Below, piece after piece: positions 47,018 through 58,190 of a stretch of 64,000 nucleotides of DNA; position 1 is the stretch's first letter; every line of letters begins with the position of its first letter. Source of the stretch: Kiloniellales bacterium (GTDB lineage: Bacteria > Pseudomonadota > Alphaproteobacteria > Kiloniellales > JAKSDN01). The stretch is from NCBI GenBank assembly GCA_030064845.1, contig JASJEC010000051.1, positions 1 to 64,000 of the forward strand, read 5' to 3'. The notes below the pieces were generated by a model. It searched no databases. It was not told the DNA's origin and worked only from the letters and a program-made list of their open reading frames with translations. Made by a program: the position numbers and the translations under genes.

Positions 47018-47779
47018 CTATCCCTCGCCGATGGCAAGGCGGCCGATCCCGGGCATCTTGATCGCGAGATCGAGCGGGTCGACGCCGAAGGTCAGTCCGA
47101 AGACCGTGATCTCCAGGCCCTCCTCCACGGCCGCCAGGATGCCGAACAGACCGAACAGCGACACCTGGAAGCCGGTTCCACTCGGGCTCGCGGCGGCGAA
47201 GGTCGTCTGGCCCAGGAAGTCCTTGCCGACCGCCGTCGGCGGCAGCTCAAGGCGCAGCGCCGGAACCTCGCGGCCGACATAGGCGACGAAGGTGTTCGAG
47301 TTCGGCCCCGGCCAGGTCTTGTAGTACTCGGCATAGGGATAGCGGTCGATGGCGGCCTCGATCTCGTCGATCAGCGCCTCGGCCTCGGGGCCCCGGCGAT
47401 CCAGGTAGATCTCCGGCGCCGAGCCATACCAGAGGCGGTCGGGATGCCGGTCGCGCCGGGCCACCAGGGCGCGGCCGCCGTGCCAGTAGTTCCAGCCCAT
47501 CACCTGGTGGACGTCGAAGACCTCGGCGCCTTTCGGCTTCACGGCGATCCAGGTGTGCACGGCGAAGGCGCCCCGCCAGTTGAACGCGCGGGCGCCGTAG
47601 ACCTGCACGATCGCCTCGGGCGTGTTGGCCGGATCGGGCGCTATGCCGGTCGGCTGCCGGCTGGCCGTGCGCCAGTCGGCGTCCAAGTTCGCCATGCCGG
47701 CCAGCGCCGCCAGCGCCGGTCCGGCGAGCAGCAGCAGGAGGCCCAGGATCGCGAGCTTTGCAACGGTCATCGGCTTCAT
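47018..47779 (-). CDS. DUF3750 domain protein, exported or membrane-anchored
   Basis: A 253-residue protein with one N-terminal hydrophobic helix (LAILGLLLLLAGPALAAL) that is either a signal peptide or an anchor. The body matches the DUF3750 pattern: FNWRGAFAVHTWIAVKPKGAEVF, VMGWNYWHGG, and YPYAEYYKTWPGPNSNTFVAYVGREV. The His and Cys-free PGPNSNTF block resembles a papain-like or NlpC-like substrate loop, but I cannot name catalytic residues. Function unknown. It is divergent from the oxoprolinase gene. Confidence 0.8.
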   Translation of the reverse strand: MKPMTVAKLAILGLLLLLAGPALAALAGMANLDADWRTASRQPTGIAPDPANTPEAIVQVYGARAFNWRGAFAVHTWIAVKPKGAEVFDVHQVMGWNYWHGGRALVARRDRHPDRLWYGSAPEIYLDRRGPEAEALIDEIEAAIDRYPYAEYYKTWPGPNSNTFVAYVGREVPALRLELPPTAVGKDFLGQTTFAAASPSGTGFQVSLFGLFGILAAVEEGLEITVFGLTFGVDPLDLAIKMPGIGRLAIGEG

Positions 47780-47875
47780 TTCCCAAACCCTACAGTAGCA
47801 CCCCAGGGACGCACGACCCGAGCACGTTCTCGTGACGGGATTGTGGCAAATGCCTTGCCAGATGCAATCTGATAT

Positions 47876-47894
47876 ATTATCGATAAATTATCGA
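47876..47894 (+). promoter_or_regulatory. Direct repeat upstream of the oxoprolinase gene (possible operator)
   Basis: ATTATCGA occurs twice (47876-47883 and 47887-47894), 11 bp apart, one helical turn, in an AT-rich patch 28 bases before the oxoprolinase ATG. A regulator binding on one face of the helix could use it; the MarR-type protein encoded just downstream is the obvious candidate. The palindrome TATCGATA is also included. Confidence 0.4.
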
Positions 47895-47921
47895 CATTTT
47901 GCAAATATAGAGATTGGAACC

Positions 47922-51590
<3,669 letters not shown>

Positions 51591-51602
51591 GAGGCGCGCG
51601 GC

Positions 51603-52154
51603 ATGGCTCGGGAAAAGGCTCAATCAGAGGCCGCCGGGAAGCGGCCGATCGTGTCTTCGGCCCATCTCGTCTCCGCCACCTCGGCCGAGCTCAGCGAGTT
51701 CGAGTTCGGCCTCATCATCGCCAGCCACGCCTTCAGCCGCTGGACCGTGCGCTGCATGGCCGCGGCGGGCCACGACGAGCTCGGCGCGCTCGATATCATG
51801 GTGCTGCACTCGGTCAACCACCGGGACCGGGAGAAGAAGCTGGCCGACATCTGCTTCGTGCTGAACATCGAGGACAGCCACACCGTGTCCTACGCGCTGA
51901 AGAAGCTGAGCCGTCTCGGCCTCGTGGGACGGGAGCGGCGCGGCAAGGAGATCTTCTATGCCGCCTCGCCGGCCGGCAAGGCAGCCTGCGCGCGCTACCG
52001 GGAGATCCGCGAGGCCTGCCTGATGAGCAGCTTCAGCGCGCTCGGCACCGACTGGACCGAGGCCGCGAACCCGGAGATCGGCCAGGCAGCGGAATGGCTG
52101 CGCACACTCTCGGGGCTCTACGACCAGGCAGCGCGGGCGGCGGCGTCGCTGTAG
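51603..52154 (+). CDS. MarR-type winged-helix transcriptional regulator
   Basis: A 183-residue DNA-binding protein. The winged helix spans about residues 58-122: LGALDIMVLHSVNHR, then DICFVLNIEDSHTVSYALKKLSRLGLV as helix-turn-helix and recognition helix, and the wing GRERRGKEIFYAA. The C-terminus is alpha-helical for dimerisation. The gene starts 12 bases after the oxoprolinase, so it probably controls that gene or is induced by its substrate. Relatives of this kind are often found beside hydantoinase B/oxoprolinase genes. Confidence 0.85.
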   Translation: MAREKAQSEAAGKRPIVSSAHLVSATSAELSEFEFGLIIASHAFSRWTVRCMAAAGHDELGALDIMVLHSVNHRDREKKLADICFVLNIEDSHTVSYALKKLSRLGLVGRERRGKEIFYAASPAGKAACARYREIREACLMSSFSALGTDWTEAANPEIGQAAEWLRTLSGLYDQAARAAASL

Positions 52155-52310
52155 CGGGGTCAGGTAAATATATAAAGTAAATAAAAAGGTAAAATATTTG
52201 TTAGTTGTTGATTTTTATTTGGCTTTATAATATATGAATTTAGTCCGGAGCAGATTTTACTGTACAGGTTTCGGGCAGCGGTTGAATATTTTTCACGGGA
52301 ACAAACGCCG
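52155..52310 (+). promoter_or_regulatory. AT-rich region upstream of the 94-aa protein
   Basis: A strongly AT-rich block (about 52163-52245) follows the MarR-type gene. It contains a perfect TATAAT (52226-52231), but no -35 hexamer at 16-18 bases is good. Likely promoter of the small membrane protein gene, which starts at 52311. Confidence 0.4.
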
Positions 52311-52595
52311 ATGACCCAAGTGGGCGCCAAGTCACTACAGGATGGTCTCAGGGCCGAAGGGTTCGTCCAGGAGGACGACGAAGGCATCAGCTTTCTCTCG
52401 CTGGTGCGCAAACTCTCGGCTTTCACCGTCGTCATCCTGCTGTTCCATCTCGCGGTTCCCCTGCCCGAGGCGAACCTCGCCATCACGAGCGGCCTCGGGA
52501 TCGAGCATGCCTGGTACCGAGATGTCCCGCTGACCATCCTGGTGGCGGGGCTGAACGCCGGCTTCGCGATCGTCGCGTTCCGCCTGGTCCGCTGA
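52311..52595 (+). CDS. Small membrane protein, hypothetical (94 aa)
   Basis: A 94-residue protein with two probable membrane helices (about 35-51 and 73-92: FTVVILLFHLAVPLP and LTILVAGLNAGFAIVAF). The N-terminus is acidic and soluble. I do not recognise a family. A weak ribosome binding site (CGGGAA) lies upstream. It converges with the nuclease-like gene with 27 bases between stop codons. Confidence 0.6.
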   Translation: MTQVGAKSLQDGLRAEGFVQEDDEGISFLSLVRKLSAFTVVILLFHLAVPLPEANLAITSGLGIEHAWYRDVPLTILVAGLNAGFAIVAFRLVR

Positions 52596-52622
52596 TCGCC
52601 GAGAGTTCGATAGATTTCCTGG

Positions 52623-53291
52623 TCAGTTCCGCGGGAAGCGGTTCCAGCCCTGTAGGATCGCCTCGTCGTCGCTGCAGAACACGTGCTCGCCGCGATCCGG
52701 GTCGACGGTGATCTGGTCGTAGTTCTCGTCGGAAGGGATATAGAAGATTTTCTGGCCTTCGTCGGTGACCACCGCCTTGACCACGCAGAAGGTCGTGTCG
52801 GTGACTTCGCCGGGCAGACGCTCGCCGGCGCGCCATTTCTCCGGCGGCACGAAGTCGCCCCGCCAGAGTCCGAGCTTGGCCTCGCGGGCCCGGGCCTCGG
52901 CCGCCAGATAGGTCGGGAAGGCGTCGGGCAGGGCGACCACATAGCCCTGCTCCAGCAGGACCGCGCTCAGGTCCTTGCCGGCCGCCTGGCAGAGCCCCGA
53001 GACCATCAGGCCTTCCTCCTCGGTCTTGCAGCTCACCTCGCCGAAGGCGACCAGCTTGCGGAGAGCCAGGGCCGCGTCGAGGCCGCAGCGCCACTCCTTG
53101 TTCTCGAGCAGGCAGCGCTGGCCCAGTTCCGGCGCGTCGATACCGGCCAGATTGAAAATCTGCATGTCGATCTGCAGCGTGTCCCCGTCGATGACGGTAA
53201 TCTCGGGTTTCGCTTCCGTCGTGACGCCTCTTTGCAGGCCGAGCATGAGCACAAGCGCCGCGACGCCGAGAACCAAGAAAAAGTGGCGCAT
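52623..53291 (-). CDS. Thermonuclease-fold (SNase-like) protein lacking catalytic arginines
   Basis: A 222-residue exported or anchored protein: one N-terminal helix (HFFLVLGVAALVLMLGL), then a staphylococcal nuclease-like domain. The calcium-binding Asp and Thr are present in TVIDGDTLQI and the GIDAPE motif is intact, but the preceding RL is NL (IFNLAGIDAPE, so the Arg35 equivalent is lost). The DRYGR segment is replaced by a Glu-rich stretch (TEEEGLMVSGLC), losing the Arg87 equivalent. Six cysteines are spread over the chain. It may have become a binding protein. A TTG at 53303 is an alternative start. Confidence 0.75.
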   Translation of the reverse strand: MRHFFLVLGVAALVLMLGLQRGVTTEAKPEITVIDGDTLQIDMQIFNLAGIDAPELGQRCLLENKEWRCGLDAALALRKLVAFGEVSCKTEEEGLMVSGLCQAAGKDLSAVLLEQGYVVALPDAFPTYLAAEARAREAKLGLWRGDFVPPEKWRAGERLPGEVTDTTFCVVKAVVTDEGQKIFYIPSDENYDQITVDPDRGEHVFCSDDEAILQGWNRFPRN

Positions 53292-53356
53292 TGGGAGATC
53301 CAAATGATGACTCTCTTCTTATACGGCAACGCCGCGCCGATGTTATAGCTACGAAG

Positions 53357-53389
53357 TAAAAAAAATCATGGCAAAGACGTGTCTTTGCC
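53357..53389 (-). terminator. Rho-independent terminator of the alpha/beta hydrolase gene
   Basis: A 9-bp stem GGCAAAGAC / GTCTTTGCC with a two-base loop (53370-53389) is followed on the minus strand by ATGA and a run of eight T residues. It lies about 100 bases after the hydrolase stop and before the nuclease-like gene, which is read in the same direction. Confidence 0.75.
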
Positions 53390-53488
53390 GGGAAAAAAGC
53401 GGCCCTGGAGGTCATAGCCGCTCAGCCCGTGGCGCGGCCGGGCCGCGCGAGGGGCGCTCTCGGGGTGGCGTGGACCCGCCCCGGCGGT

Positions 53489-54295
53489 TCAGAGTGCCTC
53501 GCCGAAGGCCAGCAGGTGTCTGGTGAACGCCTCGGGCCGCTCCAGCGGGATCAGGTGGCCGGCGTCCTCGAAGCATTCCTCCCGGGCGTTCGGCAGACGG
53601 CCGGCCAGCTCGGCGATGTCGGCCTCGACCCGGAACACCCGGTCGTGAGTGCCGGTCATCAGGAGCACCGGCAGGTCGAGCGCCTCGTAAGGCAGGTCCC
53701 AATTGGCCTCGGTCGAGCAGACGATCAGCCGCATCAGGGCCTCGTCCGGGGCCATGGCCTGGAAGGCGCCCTCGCCGAAGGCCTTGTCCCACATGACCGG
53801 CAGCTGCTCCGGATTGACGATCATGGGCAGGTTGGCTGCCATGACCAGCCGGGTGCCGCCGAGCCTTGCCATCTCCACCATGGCGCGGTTGATCCAGTCG
53901 AGCCGGACCCCGGACTTGCGCAGGGTGTTGATCAGCACCAGCCCCGCTGCACGGGGTTTTGCCAGCTCGGCCTGGGCCGCGAAGAGACCGCCGATCGACA
54001 GCCCGACGAGAACCGGCCGGGCCGGCGAGAGGTGGTCCAAGAGCCGGTTCAGGTCCTCGACGATCAGACCCGGTGTCAGCGCCGTGCCCGGCGCGAGCGG
54101 CGATTTCTGCTGGCCGCGCAGGTTGTAGCACAGCGTGCCGTGGCCGGCCGCCCGAAGCGCGGGTGCGATCGTCGTCTGCCACATGGCGGTATCGCCGGTC
54201 AGGGCGTTGACGAAGACAAAAGTTTTGCCGGCCTCGCCGGCCTCCGCGTGCTCGTAGTAGAGCCCGTCGCCGGGCCCAAAGGGCAGATCCGCCAT
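53489..54295 (-). CDS. Alpha/beta hydrolase, 3-oxoadipate enol-lactonase-like
   Basis: A 268-residue cytoplasmic alpha/beta hydrolase. The nucleophile elbow is GLSIGG (Ser100), the acid is Asp in MTGTHDRVFR, and the base is His in FEDAGHLIPLERPEAF. Similarity is strongest to PcaD-type lactonases, but no other beta-ketoadipate genes are nearby, so the natural substrate is uncertain. The ATG at 54295 starts MADLPFGPGDG. It is divergent from the DUF6134 gene across about 145 bases. Confidence 0.82.
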   Translation of the reverse strand: MADLPFGPGDGLYYEHAEAGEAGKTFVFVNALTGDTAMWQTTIAPALRAAGHGTLCYNLRGQQKSPLAPGTALTPGLIVEDLNRLLDHLSPARPVLVGLSIGGLFAAQAELAKPRAAGLVLINTLRKSGVRLDWINRAMVEMARLGGTRLVMAANLPMIVNPEQLPVMWDKAFGEGAFQAMAPDEALMRLIVCSTEANWDLPYEALDLPVLLMTGTHDRVFRVEADIAELAGRLPNAREECFEDAGHLIPLERPEAFTRHLLAFGEAL

Positions 54296-54379
54296 CGCTT
54301 GCCTCCGCTGGCAGGGCGCCGCCGTCGGGCGGGACAGGCGGAGCCCTAAGGGTTAACATGGCCTTTACCGCGTCCATGA

Positions 54380-54409
54380 AGATCCATGGCCGCTTTGCCA
54401 GCGTAACGC
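54380..54409 (+). promoter_or_regulatory. Possible RpoE-type promoter of DUF6134-SDR-SnoaL
   Basis: AGATCC (54380-54385), an 18-bp spacer and TAACGC (54404-54409) resemble the TGATCC-N18-TAAGA class recognised by the ChrR-controlled sigma factor of Rhodobacter. It lies 31 bases before the ATG at 54440. One mismatch in the -35 and two in the -10 make this tentative, but the spacing equals that at the other two sites of the locus. Confidence 0.4.
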
Positions 54410-54439
54410 TTTCAGCGCAATTCTGTGGGATATTGGGAT

Positions 54440-55156
54440 ATGACAAGCGATCACACTCGCCTCGTGGGCATCACGGCCGTCGCCCTGGCGACACTCGCGG
54501 CTGCGCTCTTCCCGGCGACCCGCGGCTTTAGCGCCAACCTTCAGCCGCCCAATCCTCTGGCCCTCTACGGCGAGGAGGCGCGCTACCTCGTGCTCCGCGA
54601 CGGCCAGGTGGTCGGTCGCAACATCATGAACTTCTCACAGCGCGGCGACAGCATCGAAGTGGCGGCGCGCATGGAGCTGGAGCTGCGCTTTCTCGCGCTC
54701 AAGATCTACTCCTACCTCTACGAGTCGCGGGAGGTCTGGAGCGGGGCGCAGCTGGAGCGGCTGCTGGTCAAGGTCAACGACGACGGCGAGCAATCGAAGT
54801 TGGCCGGCGAGCGCCGCGGCGCCAAGTTCGTTTTTGAGGGCCACGGCGCGCAAGGAAAGGTCGAAGGCCTGATCTTTCCGACCAACCACTGGAATGCGGC
54901 GGTCCTTTCCCAGACTCGGGTGCTCAACACGCTGACCGGATCAATCAACGACGTCGAGATCACCGCGCACGGCCGGGAGAAGGTGCGGGCCAACGGCGGC
55001 GAGATCGAGGCCACGCGTTACAGCTACAACGGCGAGCTCCAGACAGAGGTCTGGTACGACGACTCCGGGCGCTGGGTCGGGATGCGGTTCCGCGCCAAGG
55101 ACGGCTCCACCATCGTCTATCAGTGCGAGGTCTGCTGGCCGGAAAACTCTTCGTGA
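54440..55156 (+). CDS. DUF6134-family exported protein
   Basis: A 238-residue protein with a signal peptide (GITAVALATLAAALFPATRGFSA) and a beta-rich body. The pattern LYGEEARYLVLRDGQVVGRNIMNF, WSGAQLERLLVKVNDDGE, and HWNAAVLSQTRVLNTLTG followed by YSYNGELQTEVWYDDSGRWVGMRF is that of DUF6134, whose function is unknown. ATG 54440 is preferred over GTG 54425. Its stop overlaps the start of the SDR gene (GTGA), so three genes form one operon. Confidence 0.75.
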   Translation: MTSDHTRLVGITAVALATLAAALFPATRGFSANLQPPNPLALYGEEARYLVLRDGQVVGRNIMNFSQRGDSIEVAARMELELRFLALKIYSYLYESREVWSGAQLERLLVKVNDDGEQSKLAGERRGAKFVFEGHGAQGKVEGLIFPTNHWNAAVLSQTRVLNTLTGSINDVEITAHGREKVRANGGEIEATRYSYNGELQTEVWYDDSGRWVGMRFRAKDGSTIVYQCEVCWPENSS

Positions 55157-55911
55157 GCTTTGCGGGCAGGGCGGTCTGGATCACAGGCGCAAGCAGCGGC
55201 ATCGGCCTCGAGGTCGCGACACAGTTGCTCGGTCAGGGCGCGCGGGTCTTCGGCAGCGCCCGCAGCGCCGAGCCTTTGCAGGCCCTAGCCGATGAGCAAG
55301 CCGGCTTCACCGCCATCCCCCTGGATGTGAGCGACAGCGCCGCGGTCGGGCGCGCCCAGGAGGAGATTGTCGAGCAAGCCGGTAAGATCGATATCGCGAT
55401 CCTGAACGCCGCGGTCTATGCGCCCGGACCGACCCGCGACCTGAGCGCCGCGGAAATGCAGCGGCACCTCGACGTCAACGTGATGGGCGTGGTCTACGCC
55501 CTGGAAGCTCTGTTGCCGCTGTTCGAACGCCAGGGCCACGGGCGGGTCGCGATCGTCGCCTCCGTCGCCGGGTACCGCGGACTGCCGCAGGCCGGCGTCT
55601 ACGGCGCGACCAAGGCCGCGCTGATCAACCTGGCGGAGAGCCTGCGCGCCGAACTCTCCGGCAGTGGCATCACCGTCCAGGTCGTCAATCCGGGCTTCGT
55701 GGACACCCCGATGACCCAAAAGAACGAGTTCGCCATGCCGCTGATCATCACGCCCCGGCGCGCCGCCGAGAAGATCGTGGCGGGCCTGGCGTCCGACCGC
55801 TTCGAGATCGCTTTTCCCTGGCTCTTCGTGATCTGGCTCAAGCTGCTGCGGCTGCTGCCCTACGGGCTCTATTTCCCGCTGGTGCGCCGTCTCACTGGGG
55901 AGCGGTCATGA
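55153..55911 (+). CDS. Short-chain dehydrogenase/reductase
   Basis: A 252-residue NAD(P)-dependent oxidoreductase. The cofactor loop is ITGASSGIGLEVA, the structural NAG is NAAV, and the catalytic residues are Ser137 (VASVAG), Tyr150 and Lys154 (YGATK). The last 25 residues are hydrophobic (FPWLFVIWLKLLRLLPYGLYF), suggesting membrane association and a lipid substrate. The GTG at 55153 overlaps the DUF6134 stop codon. A family member lies in the equivalent Rhodobacter sigmaE locus, from memory. Confidence 0.85.
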   Translation: MSFAGRAVWITGASSGIGLEVATQLLGQGARVFGSARSAEPLQALADEQAGFTAIPLDVSDSAAVGRAQEEIVEQAGKIDIAILNAAVYAPGPTRDLSAAEMQRHLDVNVMGVVYALEALLPLFERQGHGRVAIVASVAGYRGLPQAGVYGATKAALINLAESLRAELSGSGITVQVVNPGFVDTPMTQKNEFAMPLIITPRRAAEKIVAGLASDRFEIAFPWLFVIWLKLLRLLPYGLYFPLVRRLTGERS

Positions 55912-56351
55912 CCGCACCCGCCGATGGCTCGATGCTCGACGCCTACATCGCACTCTACGAGAACCTCGCGGAGGCGGATCTCGACCGGTTGGAGACCTTG
56001 GTGACGCCGGACATCCGCTTCAAGGACCCCTTCAATGACCTGCGCGGCGTCGAGCCGTTGCGGAAGCTCCTGGTCAAGACCCTGGAGGACGTCGCCGATC
56101 CGCGCTTCGAGGTGGAGGGTGTCTGGCGGCGCGATGCCGACGCCACGGTCGTCCTCATGTGGCGCTTCTCGGGCCGCGTGCCGGTTCTCAACAAATGGGA
56201 GGTCCGCGGCCTGTCGCACATCGGCTTCGCGCCGGACGGGCGCATTGCCAACCATGTCGACTATTGGGATGCGGCGGAAGGGTTCTACGCGCGCCTTCCC
56301 GTTCTCGGCGCTATCGTGCGGCGGGTTGGACGGCGGCTTTCGATTGCGTAA
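55908..56351 (+). CDS. SnoaL-like/NTF2-fold protein
   Basis: A 147-residue cone-shaped NTF2-fold protein. The block RFKDPFNDLRGVEPLRKLL and the late segment VRGLSHIGFAPDGRIANHVDYWDAAEGFY are typical of the SnoaL-like group associated with steroid or lipid metabolism. The ATG overlaps the SDR stop (ATGA). The 3' end overlaps the convergent DUF3833 gene by 41 bases. Confidence 0.8.
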   Translation: MTAPADGSMLDAYIALYENLAEADLDRLETLVTPDIRFKDPFNDLRGVEPLRKLLVKTLEDVADPRFEVEGVWRRDADATVVLMWRFSGRVPVLNKWEVRGLSHIGFAPDGRIANHVDYWDAAEGFYARLPVLGAIVRRVGRRLSIA

Positions 56352-56859
56352 AGAAGATTGAGACGCGCCCGATCTCGACGCCCCACTTCGAGACCACGGC
56401 CCGGTTCAGCAGGACGCCGCCCTCCTGGAGAAACATCCAGTCGTCGAACGTGACTTCCCACTCGCTATCGCCGATCGGCAGGAGCATCCGGTAGGTCCAG
56501 TTGAGCGCGTTGCCCGCCACGGTGCCGGCCGCCTCGCCGATCACGTCGTCCGCGGTGCCGGAATAGCTGTTGGGGCCGGTCCTGGTGATGGTCCAGACCC
56601 GCCGATCCTTCTCGCCGTCGTCGTAGAGGAAATCCTCGTCGAGGACCAGCTTGCCCTCGGAGACGGTTCCATCGATGGAAACGCGAAACTGGCGCCGGAC
56701 GTCGCCGAAGCGGTCCTCGAACCAGCCCCAGGCCGTGGTCTGGCCCTCGAAGTATTCGAAGAGGTCGAGCGGCGGCCCCTTGTCCGCAAAGTCTTCGGTC
56801 TTCATGGAGCCGCATCCCCAAACAAAGAAACAGACGAGAACCGCAAGAATTCGTGTCAT
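56311..56859 (-). CDS. DUF3833 family lipoprotein
   Basis: A 182-residue lipoprotein with signal VLVCFFVWGCGS (lipobox VWGC). The body has the DUF3833 features FEYFEGQTTAWGWFEDRFGDVRR, VSIDGTVSEGKLVLDEDFLYDDGE, WTITRTGPNSYSGTADDVIGEA and the W-rich end. Its ATG overlaps the MFS stop (ATGA), and it is the last gene of the divergent minus-strand operon. Its DNA overlaps the SnoaL-like gene by 41 bases at the 3' end. Confidence 0.85.
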   Translation of the reverse strand: MTRILAVLVCFFVWGCGSMKTEDFADKGPPLDLFEYFEGQTTAWGWFEDRFGDVRRQFRVSIDGTVSEGKLVLDEDFLYDDGEKDRRVWTITRTGPNSYSGTADDVIGEAAGTVAGNALNWTYRMLLPIGDSEWEVTFDDWMFLQEGGVLLNRAVVSKWGVEIGRVSIFFTQSKAAVQPAAR

Positions 56860-58190
56860 GTTGGTGTCGCCGACAAGCGTTTGCGAATGAGAACCATGCG
56901 GCCGCTGGTCAATGGAAAGGACCAGACGAGAGCTATTGCTGAGAGTTTTATTACGACTGGGACGCCGGCATAGATCACGGCGAGGGCGATGCCGCCCTGC
57001 TCGGTGATGCTGCTGGCGTCGTCCGACACGCCGAAGGCGGCGAGCAGCGGAAAGGCGAGCCCGGCCGCCGCGCCGAAGGCAAGCTTGGTTGCCATGCTCC
57101 AGATCGAGAAGAGTAGACCTGTTCTCGACTGCCTGAACCGCAGCCGATCCCAGTCGGCCACGTCGGCCTGTATCGCCGGAGGGATGGCGAGATCGGCGCC
57201 GAGCGCGAACCCAGTGATCACGCAGATCACGCCGAAGGCGACGAAGGCCCCCTCGCCCAGGAACGGCACCACGACGAAGGCCGCGACCGCGCCCAGCATG
57301 GCCAGGCACCACAGCCGGTGCTTGTCCAGGCGGCGGCCGGCCAGCATCCAGAAGGGAATCGCCAGCACGGCGCAGAGGAAGTAGAGCAGAAGAAAGAGGC
57401 CCCGCTGCTGCTCGTCGCCGCCCAGCACCAGGGTGACATAGAGCGCGAAGCAGACGGCGGGCAGGGCGTTGGCCATGCCGTTGAGAAACCAGGCAGCGAT
57501 CAGCCGGACCGCGGGCTTGTTTCGCAGGATGCCGGACAAGGCCTGCTCGCTGCCGGCGGCCGGCTCCGTCAGGGCCGGACGGGGCACGAAAGCGAGCAGG
57601 ACCGCGATCGCCAGGCCGCCGAGGGTGACGGTGGCCAAGGCGAGGTCGCGCAGGCGCTGCGAATCGCTGTCCGCCGGCCAGAGCGCGATGAACAGCGAGC
57701 TCGCGACCAGGCCCGCCAGCACGGCGGCCTCGCGCCCGCCGTTGAGCCAGAGCCGCGACTGGGGCTGCATGGTCAGGCGGGCCGCCCAGACCGTGTAAGG
57801 GATCTGCACTGCCGACCAGCCGAGAAACAGCAGCCCCGACCACACGAGCAGGTAGGGCCAGTCGGCCTCTGCCGGCGGCGTGAACAAGAAGAACAGGCTG
57901 ATCCCGCAGAGTAGGGCGCCCGCCGCCAACAGCCGCCGGAAGCCTTTGCCGGCGTGAATCACCTGGTCGGTGACCCAGCCGATGATCGGATCGGAGACCA
58001 CGTCCAGCAGCCGCGCGGCCAGCAGCACAAGGCCGGTGACGGCCAGTCCCGTGGCCGTATTCTGCGCGTAGTGGCTGGGCAGGAGAACCTGCGCCGGAAT
58101 CAGCGGTATGGCCAGGGCGCAGCCCGGCAGCGCGTAGGCCGCCAGGCGGCGCCACTCAATCTGGTCGGCGGATCTTGAATAGGCCGACAT
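56856..58190 (-). CDS. MFS transporter, GPH-like (sugar:cation or lipid-related)
   Basis: A 444-residue 12-helix transporter. The GPH-type motifs DVVSDPIIGWVTDQ in the second-third helix region and RLDKHRLWCLAMLGA are visible. ATG 58190 is preferred to TTG 58196; both overlap the cfa-like gene by about 40 bases. From memory, the corresponding gene in Rhodobacter (RSP_1089) lies in the same sigmaE-controlled cluster; its substrate is unknown. Confidence 0.85.
   Translation of the reverse strand: MSAYSRSADQIEWRRLAAYALPGCALAIPLIPAQVLLPSHYAQNTATGLAVTGLVLLAARLLDVVSDPIIGWVTDQVIHAGKGFRRLLAAGALLCGISLFFLFTPPAEADWPYLLVWSGLLFLGWSAVQIPYTVWAARLTMQPQSRLWLNGGREAAVLAGLVASSLFIALWPADSDSQRLRDLALATVTLGGLAIAVLLAFVPRPALTEPAAGSEQALSGILRNKPAVRLIAAWFLNGMANALPAVCFALYVTLVLGGDEQQRGLFLLLYFLCAVLAIPFWMLAGRRLDKHRLWCLAMLGAVAAFVVVPFLGEGAFVAFGVICVITGFALGADLAIPPAIQADVADWDRLRFRQSRTGLLFSIWSMATKLAFGAAAGLAFPLLAAFGVSDDASSITEQGGIALAVIYAGVPVVIKLSAIALVWSFPLTSGRMVLIRKRLSATPT

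Noticed and set aside
56311-56351. Reading the overlap between SnoaL-like and DUF3833 genes as an error
   Set aside because: Both reading frames run on with family-typical sequence; a 41-base convergent overlap is acceptable.
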